DNA from: a virus
Direction: 5' to 3' (one strand)
Virus record (IMG/VR): IMGVR_UViG_3300027816_000161
Span: 1 to 45,768 of that record
Length of the DNA: 45,768 nt
The notes beneath the pieces were generated by a model. The model made no database searches. It was given only the letters and a program-made list of their open reading frames with translations, and was not told where the DNA came from. The position numbers and the translations under genes are program-made. This document shows, piece after piece, positions 25,263 to 33,185 of the stretch (position 1 is the first letter of the stretch; each line of letters opens with the position of its first letter).

Positions 25263-26851
25263 TGTTCGGCGCGCACCCGATGTTCCGCATTGGCGGGGCT
25301 GCGGGCTACCAGATCCCCTACTCGCTGCGCTTTCGCCGGTCCAACAACGCTGCCATGACGCGGACAGCGGGTACGCCGACGAACGCAAAGATCGCGACAT
25401 GGTCTTTCTGGCACAAGCGTGGCGCTCTCGGGCCTGAGTGGGTGTGGGGGGAGAGTACGGGTGGGGCATCGACGTTTTTCTCGTTCGACAACGGCGCCCC
25501 CGACACGATTCGCATATTGGTTCGCGGCGCGAGCCTGACATCGACGCCGGTATTTCGTGACCCGTCTGCTTGGCATCACTTCGTCGTTGCCGTGGACACG
25601 ACGCAGGCAACGGCAGCGGACCGCATCAAGGTCTACGCCAACAACCAAGCCGTGACCATGTCCGGCACGATCACCTTGAATGCCGACATCACGTTCAACG
25701 AATCCGGCAAGTCGATTAAGATCAGCAACGGTGCTGGCTGGTTTGCGACGAGCGCAGACTACATCGACGGCTATCTGGCTGAGTTCAACTTCATCGACGG
25801 CCAAGCCCTGACGCCCAGCAGCTTTGGTTACACGGCTGGCTCGGTGTGGGTGCCGAAACAGTACGCTGGCACCTACGGCAACAACGGCTTCTATCTGAAG
25901 TTCAACGACGCCACGACGACCACGACCATCGGCTACGACAGCAGCGGCAACGCCAACAACTGGACGACCAGCGGCATCTCGGTGACGAGCGGCGTGACGT
26001 TCGACCAGATGCTGGACACGCCGACGACAAACTTCTCGACCATGAACCCGATTGCATCCCACACCTCTGTTGGGACATTTGCGGCGGCAAACATGCAATG
26101 GTCGTATGGGGCTGGAGCGTACTACCCAATCATTGTTGGGAGCGCAGCCATCAACTCCAAGTCATACTGGGAGGTCACGGTAACTTCCGTTGGCGGTGCC
26201 GCGTATATCGGGATCATACTTGCTTCTCAGCAAGTTAAGGGTACTGAAGGAACCAACAACACTCTTTCTAGCGCGGGGTGCTGGAGCTACGATAACCTTG
26301 GCAAGAAGAACAACAACAACGCTCCAGGTTCAGGCACGGCTTACGGATCAACGTACACGACAGGTGACGTTATAGGCGTGACATACGATCCGTCCACCAC
26401 GACCCTGACGTTCTACAAAAACAACGTCTCCCAGGGGTCTGCATATACAAATGTCACATCTGGTGATGTGTACGCATTTGTCAGCGGCATCTCTGGTGCA
26501 GACTTTGCCGTGAACTTCGGTCAGCGCCCTTTCTCATACACCCCGCCCACCGGCTTCAAGGCGCTCTCGACTGCCAACATCACCAGCACCGCAGTCTCCA
26601 CCAGCGGAACCTTCACCGGCAACGCAGCGGCAGATGGGCCTTTCGTGTGGACGAACGGCAACCCCGCGACGCTGACGATCAACGGCAATGGGGTGACCTT
26701 CGGAACCGATGCCGACAAGACTGCCGGTGGGTTCAAGCTGCGGACATCCTCGGCCAGCTACAACGCGAGCGGCTCCAACACCTGGACGGCGACTGCTGGC
26801 AAGCGGCTCGTACAGTCTCGGAAGCCCAACAACGCGCAGGCCAACCCGTGA
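25262..26851 (+). CDS. Tail adhesin with LamG-like and SPRY-like domains
   Basis: The 529-aa protein starts by overlapping the previous stop by one base. Residues about 20-190 look like a concanavalin/LamG fold (FSFDNGAPDTIRILVRGAS, WHHFVVAVDTTQATAADRIK). Residues about 275-425 look like a SPRY domain (SYWEVTVTS, GVTYDPSTTTLTFYKNNV, AFVSG, FAVNFGQRPF). The C-terminus is Thr/Ser/Asn-rich beta. Both folds bind glycans or proteins, so a receptor-binding role is likely. GC content drops across the SPRY region. Confidence 0.75.
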   Translation: MFGAHPMFRIGGAAGYQIPYSLRFRRSNNAAMTRTAGTPTNAKIATWSFWHKRGALGPEWVWGESTGGASTFFSFDNGAPDTIRILVRGASLTSTPVFRDPSAWHHFVVAVDTTQATAADRIKVYANNQAVTMSGTITLNADITFNESGKSIKISNGAGWFATSADYIDGYLAEFNFIDGQALTPSSFGYTAGSVWVPKQYAGTYGNNGFYLKFNDATTTTTIGYDSSGNANNWTTSGISVTSGVTFDQMLDTPTTNFSTMNPIASHTSVGTFAAANMQWSYGAGAYYPIIVGSAAINSKSYWEVTVTSVGGAAYIGIILASQQVKGTEGTNNTLSSAGCWSYDNLGKKNNNNAPGSGTAYGSTYTTGDVIGVTYDPSTTTLTFYKNNVSQGSAYTNVTSGDVYAFVSGISGADFAVNFGQRPFSYTPPTGFKALSTANITSTAVSTSGTFTGNAAADGPFVWTNGNPATLTINGNGVTFGTDADKTAGGFKLRTSSASYNASGSNTWTATAGKRLVQSRKPNNAQANP

Positions 26852-26938
26852 CCAATGGATCTGGAGGACGAGAAGTGGACAATCGGATCTCCAAGATGGA
26901 GCGACGCCAAGCCCCTCGTTCGTGGATGGAGGTCGAAG

Positions 26939-27154
26939 GTGTCCGAGATTGACCCCCGTGAGTTCGGTCGCTTGGAGGCCGAAGTAAAGGCCCTGACCAA
27001 GTGCGTCGAGGAGATGTCCGCTGACCTCAAGGCAGTCAGGAGCGCGCTTGACGCTGCCGGTGGAGGGTGGAGAGTATTGGTCGCCGTTGGCGGGTTGAGC
27101 GGGGCTGTCACGGCTGTTGTGGTAAAGTGGATGCCATTCTTCCCGCTTCGTTAG
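26939..27154 (+). CDS. Small membrane-anchored coiled-coil protein
   Basis: I chose the GTG at 26939, which gives MSEIDPREFGRLEAEVKALT followed by a coiled coil and a C-terminal TM helix (VLVAVGGLSGAVTAVVVKWM). This layout matches many small phage proteins placed near lysis genes. An upstream in-frame ATG at 26855 would add 28 residues that look unrelated. Role: possible holin partner or membrane protein; not proven. Confidence 0.65.
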   Translation: MSEIDPREFGRLEAEVKALTKCVEEMSADLKAVRSALDAAGGGWRVLVAVGGLSGAVTAVVVKWMPFFPLR

Positions 27155-27162
27155 GAGGGACT

Positions 27163-27411
27163 ATGGAGGGTCTTCTTTTCCTTGTGCAGCAGGACGACAA
27201 GCCGTTGTGCCTGCCGCTGGACAAGATCGAAACGGTCCTCAAGGACTACCATGAGAGCGCCTTCGTTGCTGGGCGCATGGCAAATGGCAACGTGCTGGTG
27301 ATCTACACCTCCCGCAGCGGCTCCTGGACGCTGGTCATCGTCGCCCCCAGCGGCATTGCCTGCGTTGGCCCGATGGGGCGGGACATGAAGCTCGTCGGCA
27401 AGGGTGCCTGA
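27163..27411 (+). CDS. Hypothetical protein, 82 aa
   Basis: A perfect GGAGGG site lies at 27154-27159. The product is a compact alpha/beta protein (PLCLPLDKIETVLKDYHESA, then WTLVIVAPSGIACVGPMGRD). It has no TM segment or known motif. The stop is immediately followed by the phosphoesterase ATG. Confidence 0.65.
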   Translation: MEGLLFLVQQDDKPLCLPLDKIETVLKDYHESAFVAGRMANGNVLVIYTSRSGSWTLVIVAPSGIACVGPMGRDMKLVGKGA

Positions 27412-28566
27412 ATGCCAAATCCGGGTTTGAGCCGCGAGGAAGCCTTGCGGCGCGTGGAGACCGTGGAGCAATGCCTCCGCGAGGGCCATGTCCCCACCGG
27501 CATGACGCCGCAGACCGGAATGCGCGGGGCCTGGGCAGAAGCCATGTTCCGCCTCGGCAAGCGCATCAACGGCAAGACCAGCACCGTCAAGCAGCTTGAG
27601 GAGAGCGCCGGTCGGGAGATCGACTGGTCCCAGTACGTCGCCAAGGGCCGCAGGGAGGCTCTGGAGCAGCGATACACCCCTCCCCCTATCCCAGACCCCG
27701 ACATCCCCGTAGAGGCGCTCATAGACCGTCTGGCGGAAGGCTATACCCGCCGCTCGGAGCATAGGGCAGCCAAGAAGTGGATGCGGTTCAGCCTGAAGGA
27801 GGATGGTCCCTACGTCATCGCGGTAGTGGGCGACCCACATCTGGACGACCCCGGCTGCAACTGGCCCCTCCTCAAGCGCGATGTGGAGTTGATGCGGACG
27901 CCTAACGTCCATGCGGTCTGCTTAGGAGATGTGACGAACAACTGGACGGGGAAGCTGGTTCGCCTCTACGCGGAGCAGGAGACGACCCGGACGCAGGCTT
28001 GGAAGCTGGCCGAGTGGTTCTTCGGGGCGGTGCCGTGGATAGTCCTGATTGCCGGGAACCATGACATGTGGTCGGGGGCGGGTGATCCGTTGGACTGGAT
28101 GGCTAGGGGCCATGCGGTCAAGCAGGACTGGGCGGCGCAGTTCGAGGTCGCCACGCCAACGGGCCATGTCACCAAGATCGACGCCCGCCACGACTTCAAG
28201 GGCAGCAGCATCTACAACCCCCTGCACGGGTTGATGCGGGCGCGGCAGTTCTCGGACGGGGTTGCCGACATCCTCGCTGCCGGTCACCAGCACCATGCCG
28301 AAATCTACCAAGGGCAGGATGCGTCCAAAGGGAGCAAATCGTTCTGGCTGGTGCGCGCGCGGGGATACAAGCACATTGACAGCTATGCCGACCAGCACCA
28401 GTACGAGGCGCAGGAGTCGCGGCACGGCTCTACGGTGGGGATCGTCGTGGACCCGGACGGCGGCATCCAGGCGTACACGGATCTCGCGGAGGCCATCGAC
28501 ATCATGCGCTACAAGCGCGGGAAGTGGGAGGCTCGTCATGCCAAGGCGTCGCGGCGAGTACGATGA
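27412..28566 (+). CDS. Calcineurin-type metallophosphoesterase
   Basis: The 384-aa product carries the full metallophosphatase motif set: GDPHLDD (residues 140-146), GDVTNNW (about 171), GNHD (about 215) and AGHQHH (about 289), which hold two metal ions. An N-terminal 110-residue helical region (LSREEALRRVETVEQCLREG) resembles a small DNA-binding or helical domain seen in related phage proteins. The substrate is unknown; phosphodiester or nucleic acid hydrolysis is possible. It sits between tail adhesin and lysis genes. Confidence 0.8.
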   Translation: MPNPGLSREEALRRVETVEQCLREGHVPTGMTPQTGMRGAWAEAMFRLGKRINGKTSTVKQLEESAGREIDWSQYVAKGRREALEQRYTPPPIPDPDIPVEALIDRLAEGYTRRSEHRAAKKWMRFSLKEDGPYVIAVVGDPHLDDPGCNWPLLKRDVELMRTPNVHAVCLGDVTNNWTGKLVRLYAEQETTRTQAWKLAEWFFGAVPWIVLIAGNHDMWSGAGDPLDWMARGHAVKQDWAAQFEVATPTGHVTKIDARHDFKGSSIYNPLHGLMRARQFSDGVADILAAGHQHHAEIYQGQDASKGSKSFWLVRARGYKHIDSYADQHQYEAQESRHGSTVGIVVDPDGGIQAYTDLAEAIDIMRYKRGKWEARHAKASRRVR

Positions 28567-28747
28567 CCCGGACTGGAAGGAGGTCGGGAGCCACCTCGGG
28601 GAGGCGTTCTCCGGCAGCATCCATGAACTCCGCTCCAACGACCCGCCGGGCAAGCCTTTTGAGCCGGTCAGGGGACCAATGGGCTTCTGCATCGACCCAT
28701 CTGCCTATCGGCGGAAGCGTCGTCGTAAGGTGGATCCCGCGAAATGA
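28538..28747 (+). CDS. Hypothetical basic protein, 69 aa
   Basis: The ATG at 28538 has GGAG 8 bases upstream and overlaps the phosphoesterase 3' end by 29 nt. The product has an acidic middle (DDPDWKEVGSHLGEAFS) and a very basic end (YRRKRRRKVDP). It is a soluble small protein of unknown role. Its stop overlaps the next ATG (ATGA). Confidence 0.6.
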   Translation: MPRRRGEYDDPDWKEVGSHLGEAFSGSIHELRSNDPPGKPFEPVRGPMGFCIDPSAYRRKRRRKVDPAK

Positions 28748-28992
28748 CCCAGCCCCTGACGGATGGCACGATCTCGGCCCCGCACCTCGACATCATGGAA
28801 AGTGGTCCCGACTCGTACAGAGGGCCGACGCTGGCGATGATCTACCCCTCCCACAACCGGGAGACGCCGATAGCCGTGGCCGTGCAGAAGGACGGGGTGC
28901 TGACCATCGCGCAGATCACGCTCCAACACGCCGCCGGTCTCGCCGCAACCCTGACGAATCTGGTCGCAACTGAGATCGAGAGGAGACGCTGA
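28744..28992 (+). CDS. Hypothetical protein, 82 aa
   Basis: The start overlaps the previous stop by ATGA, and the stop overlaps the holin start by one base. The product reads PIAVAVQKDGVLTIAQITLQ in the middle and ends in an amphipathic helix with ERRR. No TM or family motif is visible. Its place suggests a lysis-associated or accessory role. Confidence 0.6.
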   Translation: MTQPLTDGTISAPHLDIMESGPDSYRGPTLAMIYPSHNRETPIAVAVQKDGVLTIAQITLQHAAGLAATLTNLVATEIERRR

Positions 28993-29384
28993 TGGCATTC
29001 GGAATCGGAGATGCGGTCGCCGCTGGCATCAAGGTGCTGGACAAGTTCATTCCCGACCCTGCCGCCAGGGCCAAGGCAGAGGCGGAACTGCGCGATGCCC
29101 TGCTGGCCCATGACCGGGCGCAGATCGAGGTAAACAAGGCAGAGGCCGAGACCGGGTCCCTGTTCATCGGCGGCTGGCGACCGGGCATCGGCTGGGTCTG
29201 TGCGGCTGCCGTGGCATACACCTACCTCTTTGTTCCTCTCGCCGTGTGGATCGGGTTCCTCATTGGCAAGCCCATCCCCAAGCCTCCCGTGCTGGATGCG
29301 AACCTCTGGGAACTGATGTTCGCGATGCTGGGCCTCGGAGGTCTCAGGACCATCGAGAAGCTGAAGGGAGTGGCCTCCAAGTGA
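28992..29384 (+). CDS. GTA-type three-TM holin
   Basis: The 130-aa product resembles the three-TM holin family first described for gene transfer agent release. It has an amphipathic helical start with Ala-rich repeats (PAARAKAEAELRDALLAHDR), a hydrophobic block at residues about 66-91 (GWVCAAAVAYTYLFVPLAV), and a third segment near residues 107-120. It precedes the lysozyme gene and overlaps its GTG start by GTGA, so holin and lysozyme form a lysis module. Confidence 0.8.
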   Translation: MAFGIGDAVAAGIKVLDKFIPDPAARAKAEAELRDALLAHDRAQIEVNKAEAETGSLFIGGWRPGIGWVCAAAVAYTYLFVPLAVWIGFLIGKPIPKPPVLDANLWELMFAMLGLGGLRTIEKLKGVASK

Positions 29385-29908
29385 TCGGCAATTTCCTTGA
29401 GTGCCTGAAGGAGGTGCTGCGGCACGAAGGCGGGTACGTCAACCACCCCGCAGATCCGGGCGGGATGACCAACCTCGGCGTCACCAAGCGAACCTGGGAG
29501 GCATTCAAGGGCCGCGAGGTGGACGAATCCACCATGCGCTCCCTGACGGTGGACGATGTCACTCCCCTCTACCGTGACCGCTACTGGGCTGCGGTCAAGG
29601 CAGACAGCCTGCCCCCCGGCGTTGACCTTGCCGTGTTCGACATCGCCGTGAACTCAGGGCAGAAGCGCGCGGGCATGATCTTGCAGCAGGCGCTCGGGGT
29701 GAGTCAGGACGGAGTGATCGGCCCCCGAACGATACAGGCCGCCAGCATTGTCCACGCCAGCGGCCTGATAAACGACATCTGTGACGCCAGACTGGCCTAC
29801 CTCAAGTCGCTCCACCATTGGCCTACATTCGGAAAGGGATGGGGCCGCAGGGTGGAGGCGGTCAGGAAGAAGGCAGTCGAGATGTCTACTCGACCCGCCA
29901 CACCCTGA
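29381..29908 (+). CDS. GH108 peptidoglycan lysozyme
   Basis: The 175-aa product has the GH108 N-terminal motif HEGGYVNHPADPGG, with the likely catalytic Glu17, and MTNLGVTKRTWEAFKGREV. A C-terminal peptidoglycan-binding-like part contains LGVSQDGVIGPRTIQA. It starts with GTG at 29381, overlapping the holin stop by GTGA. Its 3' end overlaps the end of the convergent leftward gene by 23 nt. It probably degrades the cell wall at lysis. Confidence 0.85.
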   Translation: MIGNFLECLKEVLRHEGGYVNHPADPGGMTNLGVTKRTWEAFKGREVDESTMRSLTVDDVTPLYRDRYWAAVKADSLPPGVDLAVFDIAVNSGQKRAGMILQQALGVSQDGVIGPRTIQAASIVHASGLINDICDARLAYLKSLHHWPTFGKGWGRRVEAVRKKAVEMSTRPATP

Positions 29909-30110
29909 CGCCGGTCCCCCGCACCATCCTCGTCGCGAACTTCCACCCGTGCCGCTTGCCGTAGTTGACGGCTGCGTTGCGAACATTGACGCAGGCTCGC
30001 CGGTCGCCGGGCGCGAGGAAGCTGTCCCCCGGCTTCATCTTGCTGAACGGGTACTTAGGACTGCCGACCTGATTGCGGGGGATGGGTACGGACTCTTCGA
30101 TCTCGATCAC
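29886..30110 (-). CDS. Small DNA-region protein, 74 aa
   Basis: I chose the GTG at 30110, which overlaps the upstream stop by GTGA; an ATG at 30149 would overlap the upstream gene by 43 nt. The product contains KYPFSKMKPGDSFLAPGDRR and a basic end (YGKRHGWKFATRMVRGTGVR). This pattern is common in short phage early proteins of unknown function. It is the last gene of the long leftward unit, converging with the lysozyme gene. Confidence 0.65.
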   Translation of the reverse strand: MIEIEESVPIPRNQVGSPKYPFSKMKPGDSFLAPGDRRACVNVRNAAVNYGKRHGWKFATRMVRGTGVRVWRVE

Positions 30111-30430
30111 AGGATTCTCCCTCGCGCATTGGCGCTCATGGTCTGCCAAGCGTCGATCACTCGCTCTCGCCAGGCCCGCTCATGGCGCAGCTTCTCGGCA
30201 ACCACGAAGGCATTCCGGCGGTCCTCCAGAGCCTTGCGGTACGCCTCGGATGCGAGTGCCTCTGCCTCCTTGTCGGCGGCGCGGGGCAACTCGCTCTTGA
30301 GGTACTCGGCAGCGTAGACCGTGCGGAGCATGTCGGACGCGAACTCGTAGTCAGCCCTCGCCTCGGCAGCCCGGTCACCGATCCTCTGGAGTGCGTTCAG
30401 ATGCCCCTCGATGTAATCCGAAGAGAGCAT
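30107..30430 (-). CDS. Hypothetical helical protein, 107 aa
   Basis: The product is almost entirely alpha-helical and rich in Ala, Arg and Glu (EARADYEFASDMLRTVYAAE, then SEAYRKALEDRRNAFVVAEK). The ATG overlaps the upstream stop by one base, and the stop overlaps the next GTG. It belongs to the recombination and replication unit but has no recognised motif. Confidence 0.65.
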   Translation of the reverse strand: MLSSDYIEGHLNALQRIGDRAAEARADYEFASDMLRTVYAAEYLKSELPRAADKEAEALASEAYRKALEDRRNAFVVAEKLRHERAWRERVIDAWQTMSANARGRIL

Positions 30431-30699
30431 CAGAACGGCACCTCGTCATCCATGTCCCGCTGGCGCGACTGCTGCTGGCCGATGGCCCGCTGACCCTGGC
30501 CCCTCGGGGCGTCCGTGCGCTCCTTGGGCTGGGCGAGGACGATCACGGTCTTGCCGTCATCGCTGCGCCCCGTGGGGACGTAGTCGAGGTACAGGGTGTA
30601 GCCCCCCGTTTTGTTGGGAAACGCAGAGCCTACCTTCGTCCAGTAGGTCTTCTGCCCATCCTTGCTCTTCGTGCCGCAGATTGCGTCAAGCCGTTCCAT
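30430..30699 (-). CDS. Mini-protein with SSB-like acidic C-terminal tip
   Basis: The 89-aa product has a short beta-rich part (KTYWTKVGSAFPNKTGGYTL, YLDYVPTGR), a Gln/Arg-rich linker, and a DMDDEVPF C-terminus. The last residues resemble the acidic tip of bacterial SSB, which recruits repair and replication partners. Whether the small N-terminal part binds ssDNA as a reduced OB fold is uncertain. It is co-transcribed with Erf and exonuclease genes. Confidence 0.65.
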   Translation of the reverse strand: MERLDAICGTKSKDGQKTYWTKVGSAFPNKTGGYTLYLDYVPTGRSDDGKTVIVLAQPKERTDAPRGQGQRAIGQQQSRQRDMDDEVPF

Positions 30700-31042
30700 T
30701 GCGCTTCTCCTTCATGTCGTTGATGATTTCGGATGCCTTGTCGCTAGTGATGATGTCGAGAACGTCGTTCTCCCAGTCGAACAGGGCGACGGCGATCTCC
30801 TCCTGCTCGATGTCGCCGCCGCAATGCTCGTTGATCGCTTGTGCCGTCATCTCTGTGATGTCGTGCTGGATGACATCCCGCCGCTTCTTGAACACGGTGA
30901 TCCAGGTGTCGATCTCCATCAGGGCAGAGTGACACGCGCGCAGGACCAGCTTCTCTGCCTGCGGGATTGGCTCCATGTCGAAGCGGGTGCCGTCCTTGAT
31001 GGCATTCATCCGCACGACATCGTTGGCGTACTCGTCGCTCAT
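30686..31042 (-). CDS. Hypothetical acidic helical protein, 118 aa
   Basis: The product is acidic and helical (ALMEIDTWITVFKKRRDVIQ, QAINEHCGGDIEQEEIAVAL). It overlaps the Erf gene stop by ATGA upstream, and its 3' end overlaps the SSB-like gene by 14 nt. I recognise no family. The context suggests a helper of DNA recombination or replication. Confidence 0.65.
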   Translation of the reverse strand: MSDEYANDVVRMNAIKDGTRFDMEPIPQAEKLVLRACHSALMEIDTWITVFKKRRDVIQHDITEMTAQAINEHCGGDIEQEEIAVALFDWENDVLDIITSDKASEIINDMKEKRNGTA

Positions 31043-31686
31043 GCCTCGCCCTCCCCGCTGTAACCGGCAACCAGCTTGTCCTTGAGAGCCATCAGGGCGG
31101 CATAGCCCTGCTCGCTGGCGTTCTTCACCAGCATGATGGCTTCCTTGTTCGCCAGCATGATCTCGGCCAGAGCCGTCGCATCCTGGGCCGACGACATGGC
31201 GTCGTGGATGCGCTTGTATTCGGCGCGCGGGTCGGGCTTGGACGCCCGAGTGGTCATGTTCTGGACCTGATTGCCGTCTGCCGAGTTCGCGTCGTCATCC
31301 TCCTCGGCGGCGAGGCCAAAGAAGCTGGCGATCTGATAGCGCCGGGCGAAAGTCATCAGGCTGCCCATCTCCTGCATTTTGACGATGCGGGCGCTGTCGA
31401 GCGGCATACAGGTGGACACCAGACCTCCGCCGCTGTGGAAGAGTCGCAGGCACATGACCATGCCGTCCTCGCGCCTCTCCAGCGTCTGAGTGAAGGCCAG
31501 CCCGTTGCTTGCGAGCGGGCCACGGATGCCGTCGAGGATTGCATCCAAGGTCGCGTAGGCGAACTTGTACGCCCCGCGATCCGACTTCACGCTGACCTCC
31601 CGGTTCTTCACGGGGTTGCTCATCTTGCCCTGAGCCGCCGCCAAAGCAGCGTAGAGCAGGGCCTGCTTGTCCAGGTTCTCGTCCAT
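31039..31686 (-). CDS. Erf-family single-strand annealing protein
   Basis: The ATG at 31686 follows a perfect AAGGAGGG site. The 215-aa product has the Erf core: KFAYATLDAILDGIRGPLAS near residue 43 and GSLMTFARRYQIASFFGLAA followed by EEDDDAN near residues 109-136. It anneals complementary single strands during phage recombination. The exonuclease gene lies directly upstream, separated by one base, forming a two-component recombination system. The C-terminal 75 residues are helical and variable. Confidence 0.85.
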   Translation of the reverse strand: MDENLDKQALLYAALAAAQGKMSNPVKNREVSVKSDRGAYKFAYATLDAILDGIRGPLASNGLAFTQTLERREDGMVMCLRLFHSGGGLVSTCMPLDSARIVKMQEMGSLMTFARRYQIASFFGLAAEEDDDANSADGNQVQNMTTRASKPDPRAEYKRIHDAMSSAQDATALAEIMLANKEAIMLVKNASEQGYAALMALKDKLVAGYSGEGEA

Positions 31687-31687
31687 G

Positions 31688-32464
31688 TCATCCCTCCTTG
31701 ATGCGGAGCGCACGACGCTTGTCGCGCGTCACCGTGATGCCGTGACCAGCAGCGGATCGAACATCCGCAGCCACCAGCTTCTTGATCGTATCAGCGGCCT
31801 TGTCGAACTGAGATGCGTAGTTCTTGCACATCAGCCATTCGTGTGCAGCAGATGACCACTCGTTGTTGCCCGTCATGTCAACGGTTCGTGTTGCCTCGGG
31901 TGGGTCGATCTTGACAGCCACGTTGCTCGGCGGGAGACGGAGCGTGACGCACTCCCAGAACTCCTTCTCGCGCTCGACCAGTTGCAGCGCGTACTCCTCG
32001 TTGTATTCGACCTCGATGTAGTCCCACTCGTTTCCGAGAATCACCGAGAGGTAGGCCCGCGTCTTCCCGGCGCACATCATGTTGTGGTGCAACTGAGGTT
32101 GGTAGCGCGCGAGAACTTCCTGCATGCTGGTGCGAGCGTGGGTGTGCTTGGCCTCCACGATGTGCGTTTCGCACAGCCCATCAAGCGTTGCGCGCAGGAA
32201 GCCGCTGCTCTCCACCGATACATCCCGCATGAGCGAGATGCCGGTCACCTTCTCAAACCAACTGAGGTTGAAAGCCTCCGTGGCAGATCCAAGCATGACC
32301 TGGAACTTGTCACTCAGGTCTTCCGGTTCCTTCTGGCCCGTCTTAACCAGCCAGAGGTCGTGGATGCGCTCGGCATCCCCAGACATGATGACGTTGGCAT
32401 CGGAGCCGCCGATACCCGACCTCCGGGCGTCGTGCCACGACTTGGTCTTAGCGATTGGCAACAT
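31688..32464 (-). CDS. YqaJ/lambda-exonuclease-like recombination nuclease
   Basis: The 258-aa product carries the PD-(D/E)XK set of YqaJ nucleases: GIGGSD at residues 17-22, Glu63 in GSATEAF, Asp95 in ATLDG, and Glu104-x-Lys106 in VEAKH. Gln122/Gln124 lie near HHNM. It resects dsDNA to give 3' single strands for Erf. An AAGGAGGG site precedes the ATG. Erf follows one base after its stop. Confidence 0.85.
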   Translation of the reverse strand: MLPIAKTKSWHDARRSGIGGSDANVIMSGDAERIHDLWLVKTGQKEPEDLSDKFQVMLGSATEAFNLSWFEKVTGISLMRDVSVESSGFLRATLDGLCETHIVEAKHTHARTSMQEVLARYQPQLHHNMMCAGKTRAYLSVILGNEWDYIEVEYNEEYALQLVEREKEFWECVTLRLPPSNVAVKIDPPEATRTVDMTGNNEWSSAAHEWLMCKNYASQFDKAADTIKKLVAADVRSAAGHGITVTRDKRRALRIKEG

Positions 32465-32504
32465 GGTCCCTCCTTTGTTGCGCGATGTTTATGGATCGTA
32501 TGTC

Positions 32505-33110
32505 TCAGCCTGTCAATGCCTGTTTGGCGGAGATGCACCGGATTCGTGTCTCCAGCCGGTCTCGACCACTCAGCCAATGCTCCTTGGTGATCGAGATGGC
32601 ATCCGGCAGCGGCGCGCCCTGGAAGACATGGGCCACGGCAGCGAACCACGCCTTTCGCTCAAAGCCATCGCCTCCTGGCGTCATGCAATCCCACAGTTCC
32701 GGTTCGGTACTCTTCAGCCTGCGAGCCGCCTCATGCAGTTGCTCCGAGTGGATCTCGCGGGTGCGCTGAAGAAGCTCCTTCTTGCAGCGGTGTGCGAGGT
32801 CGTTCTGGTTGAGTGCCTCTACGGCTGCGGTGTCCTGACGGTACTGCGGCTCGTCGGAGGCAACGGCAGTCGAATGCTCGTCCAGCCACCGCTGCTGGTT
32901 CAGCCAGGTGCTGGCATGGGCGACGTACTGGATGTCCTTGCCCCGCATGGCAGCAGCGTAGGCGTGGCAGCCCTTGAGGATGTCGGATGGGGCGATCTTC
33001 AACGCCTTGGTCATCTTGTCCCACGACTTGACCGCAGCCCCCCGCCCGACGCGGCGCGGATACGACCGCCAGAAGTCCTCGAATGAGGGCTCCCCAAGCA
33101 TATCGCTCAT
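32505..33110 (-). CDS. Replication-protein-like (O/DnaT-type C-terminal domain)
   Basis: The 201-aa product opens with FEDFWRSYPRRVGRGAAVKS, then WDKMTKALK, and HASTWLNQQRWLDEH. This module normally forms the C-terminal part of phage replication proteins that load or recruit host helicase. The usual N-terminal HTH is missing, so it is either a short form or needs the DnaA-like protein at 35521 for origin recognition. The start overlaps a 22-aa membrane ORF by ATGA. Confidence 0.65.
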   Translation of the reverse strand: MSDMLGEPSFEDFWRSYPRRVGRGAAVKSWDKMTKALKIAPSDILKGCHAYAAAMRGKDIQYVAHASTWLNQQRWLDEHSTAVASDEPQYRQDTAAVEALNQNDLAHRCKKELLQRTREIHSEQLHEAARRLKSTEPELWDCMTPGGDGFERKAWFAAVAHVFQGAPLPDAISITKEHWLSGRDRLETRIRCISAKQALTG

Positions 33111-33175
33111 GTCAGCACCCCTAGTCCTATGAGAATTGCAGCCAGGAACAGCATGAGTAGCAGCGTCTGTTTCAT
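33107..33175 (-). CDS. Putative 22-aa membrane peptide
   Basis: A GAGGAGGAAGAA site lies just upstream of the ATG at 33175. The peptide is one hydrophobic helix (TLLLMLFLAAILIGLGVL). Its stop overlaps the ATG of the replication-protein gene (ATGA), typical of real coupled genes here. The function is unknown. Confidence 0.55.
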   Translation of the reverse strand: MKQTLLLMLFLAAILIGLGVLT

Positions 33176-33185
33176 TTCTTCCTCC

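Noticed and set aside
26855-26938. Upstream ATG extension of the small membrane coiled-coil protein, and a 25-codon GTG frame at 26874
   Set aside because: The extra residues do not fit the usual start of this protein type, while the GTG at 26939 gives the familiar M-S-E-I-D-P-R-E-F-G beginning. The overlapping short frame has a ribosome site but too little length to support.
32465-33110. Rightward 320-codon frame at 32124-33086
   Set aside because: It lies opposite the exonuclease and replication-protein genes and has no ribosome site or motif.
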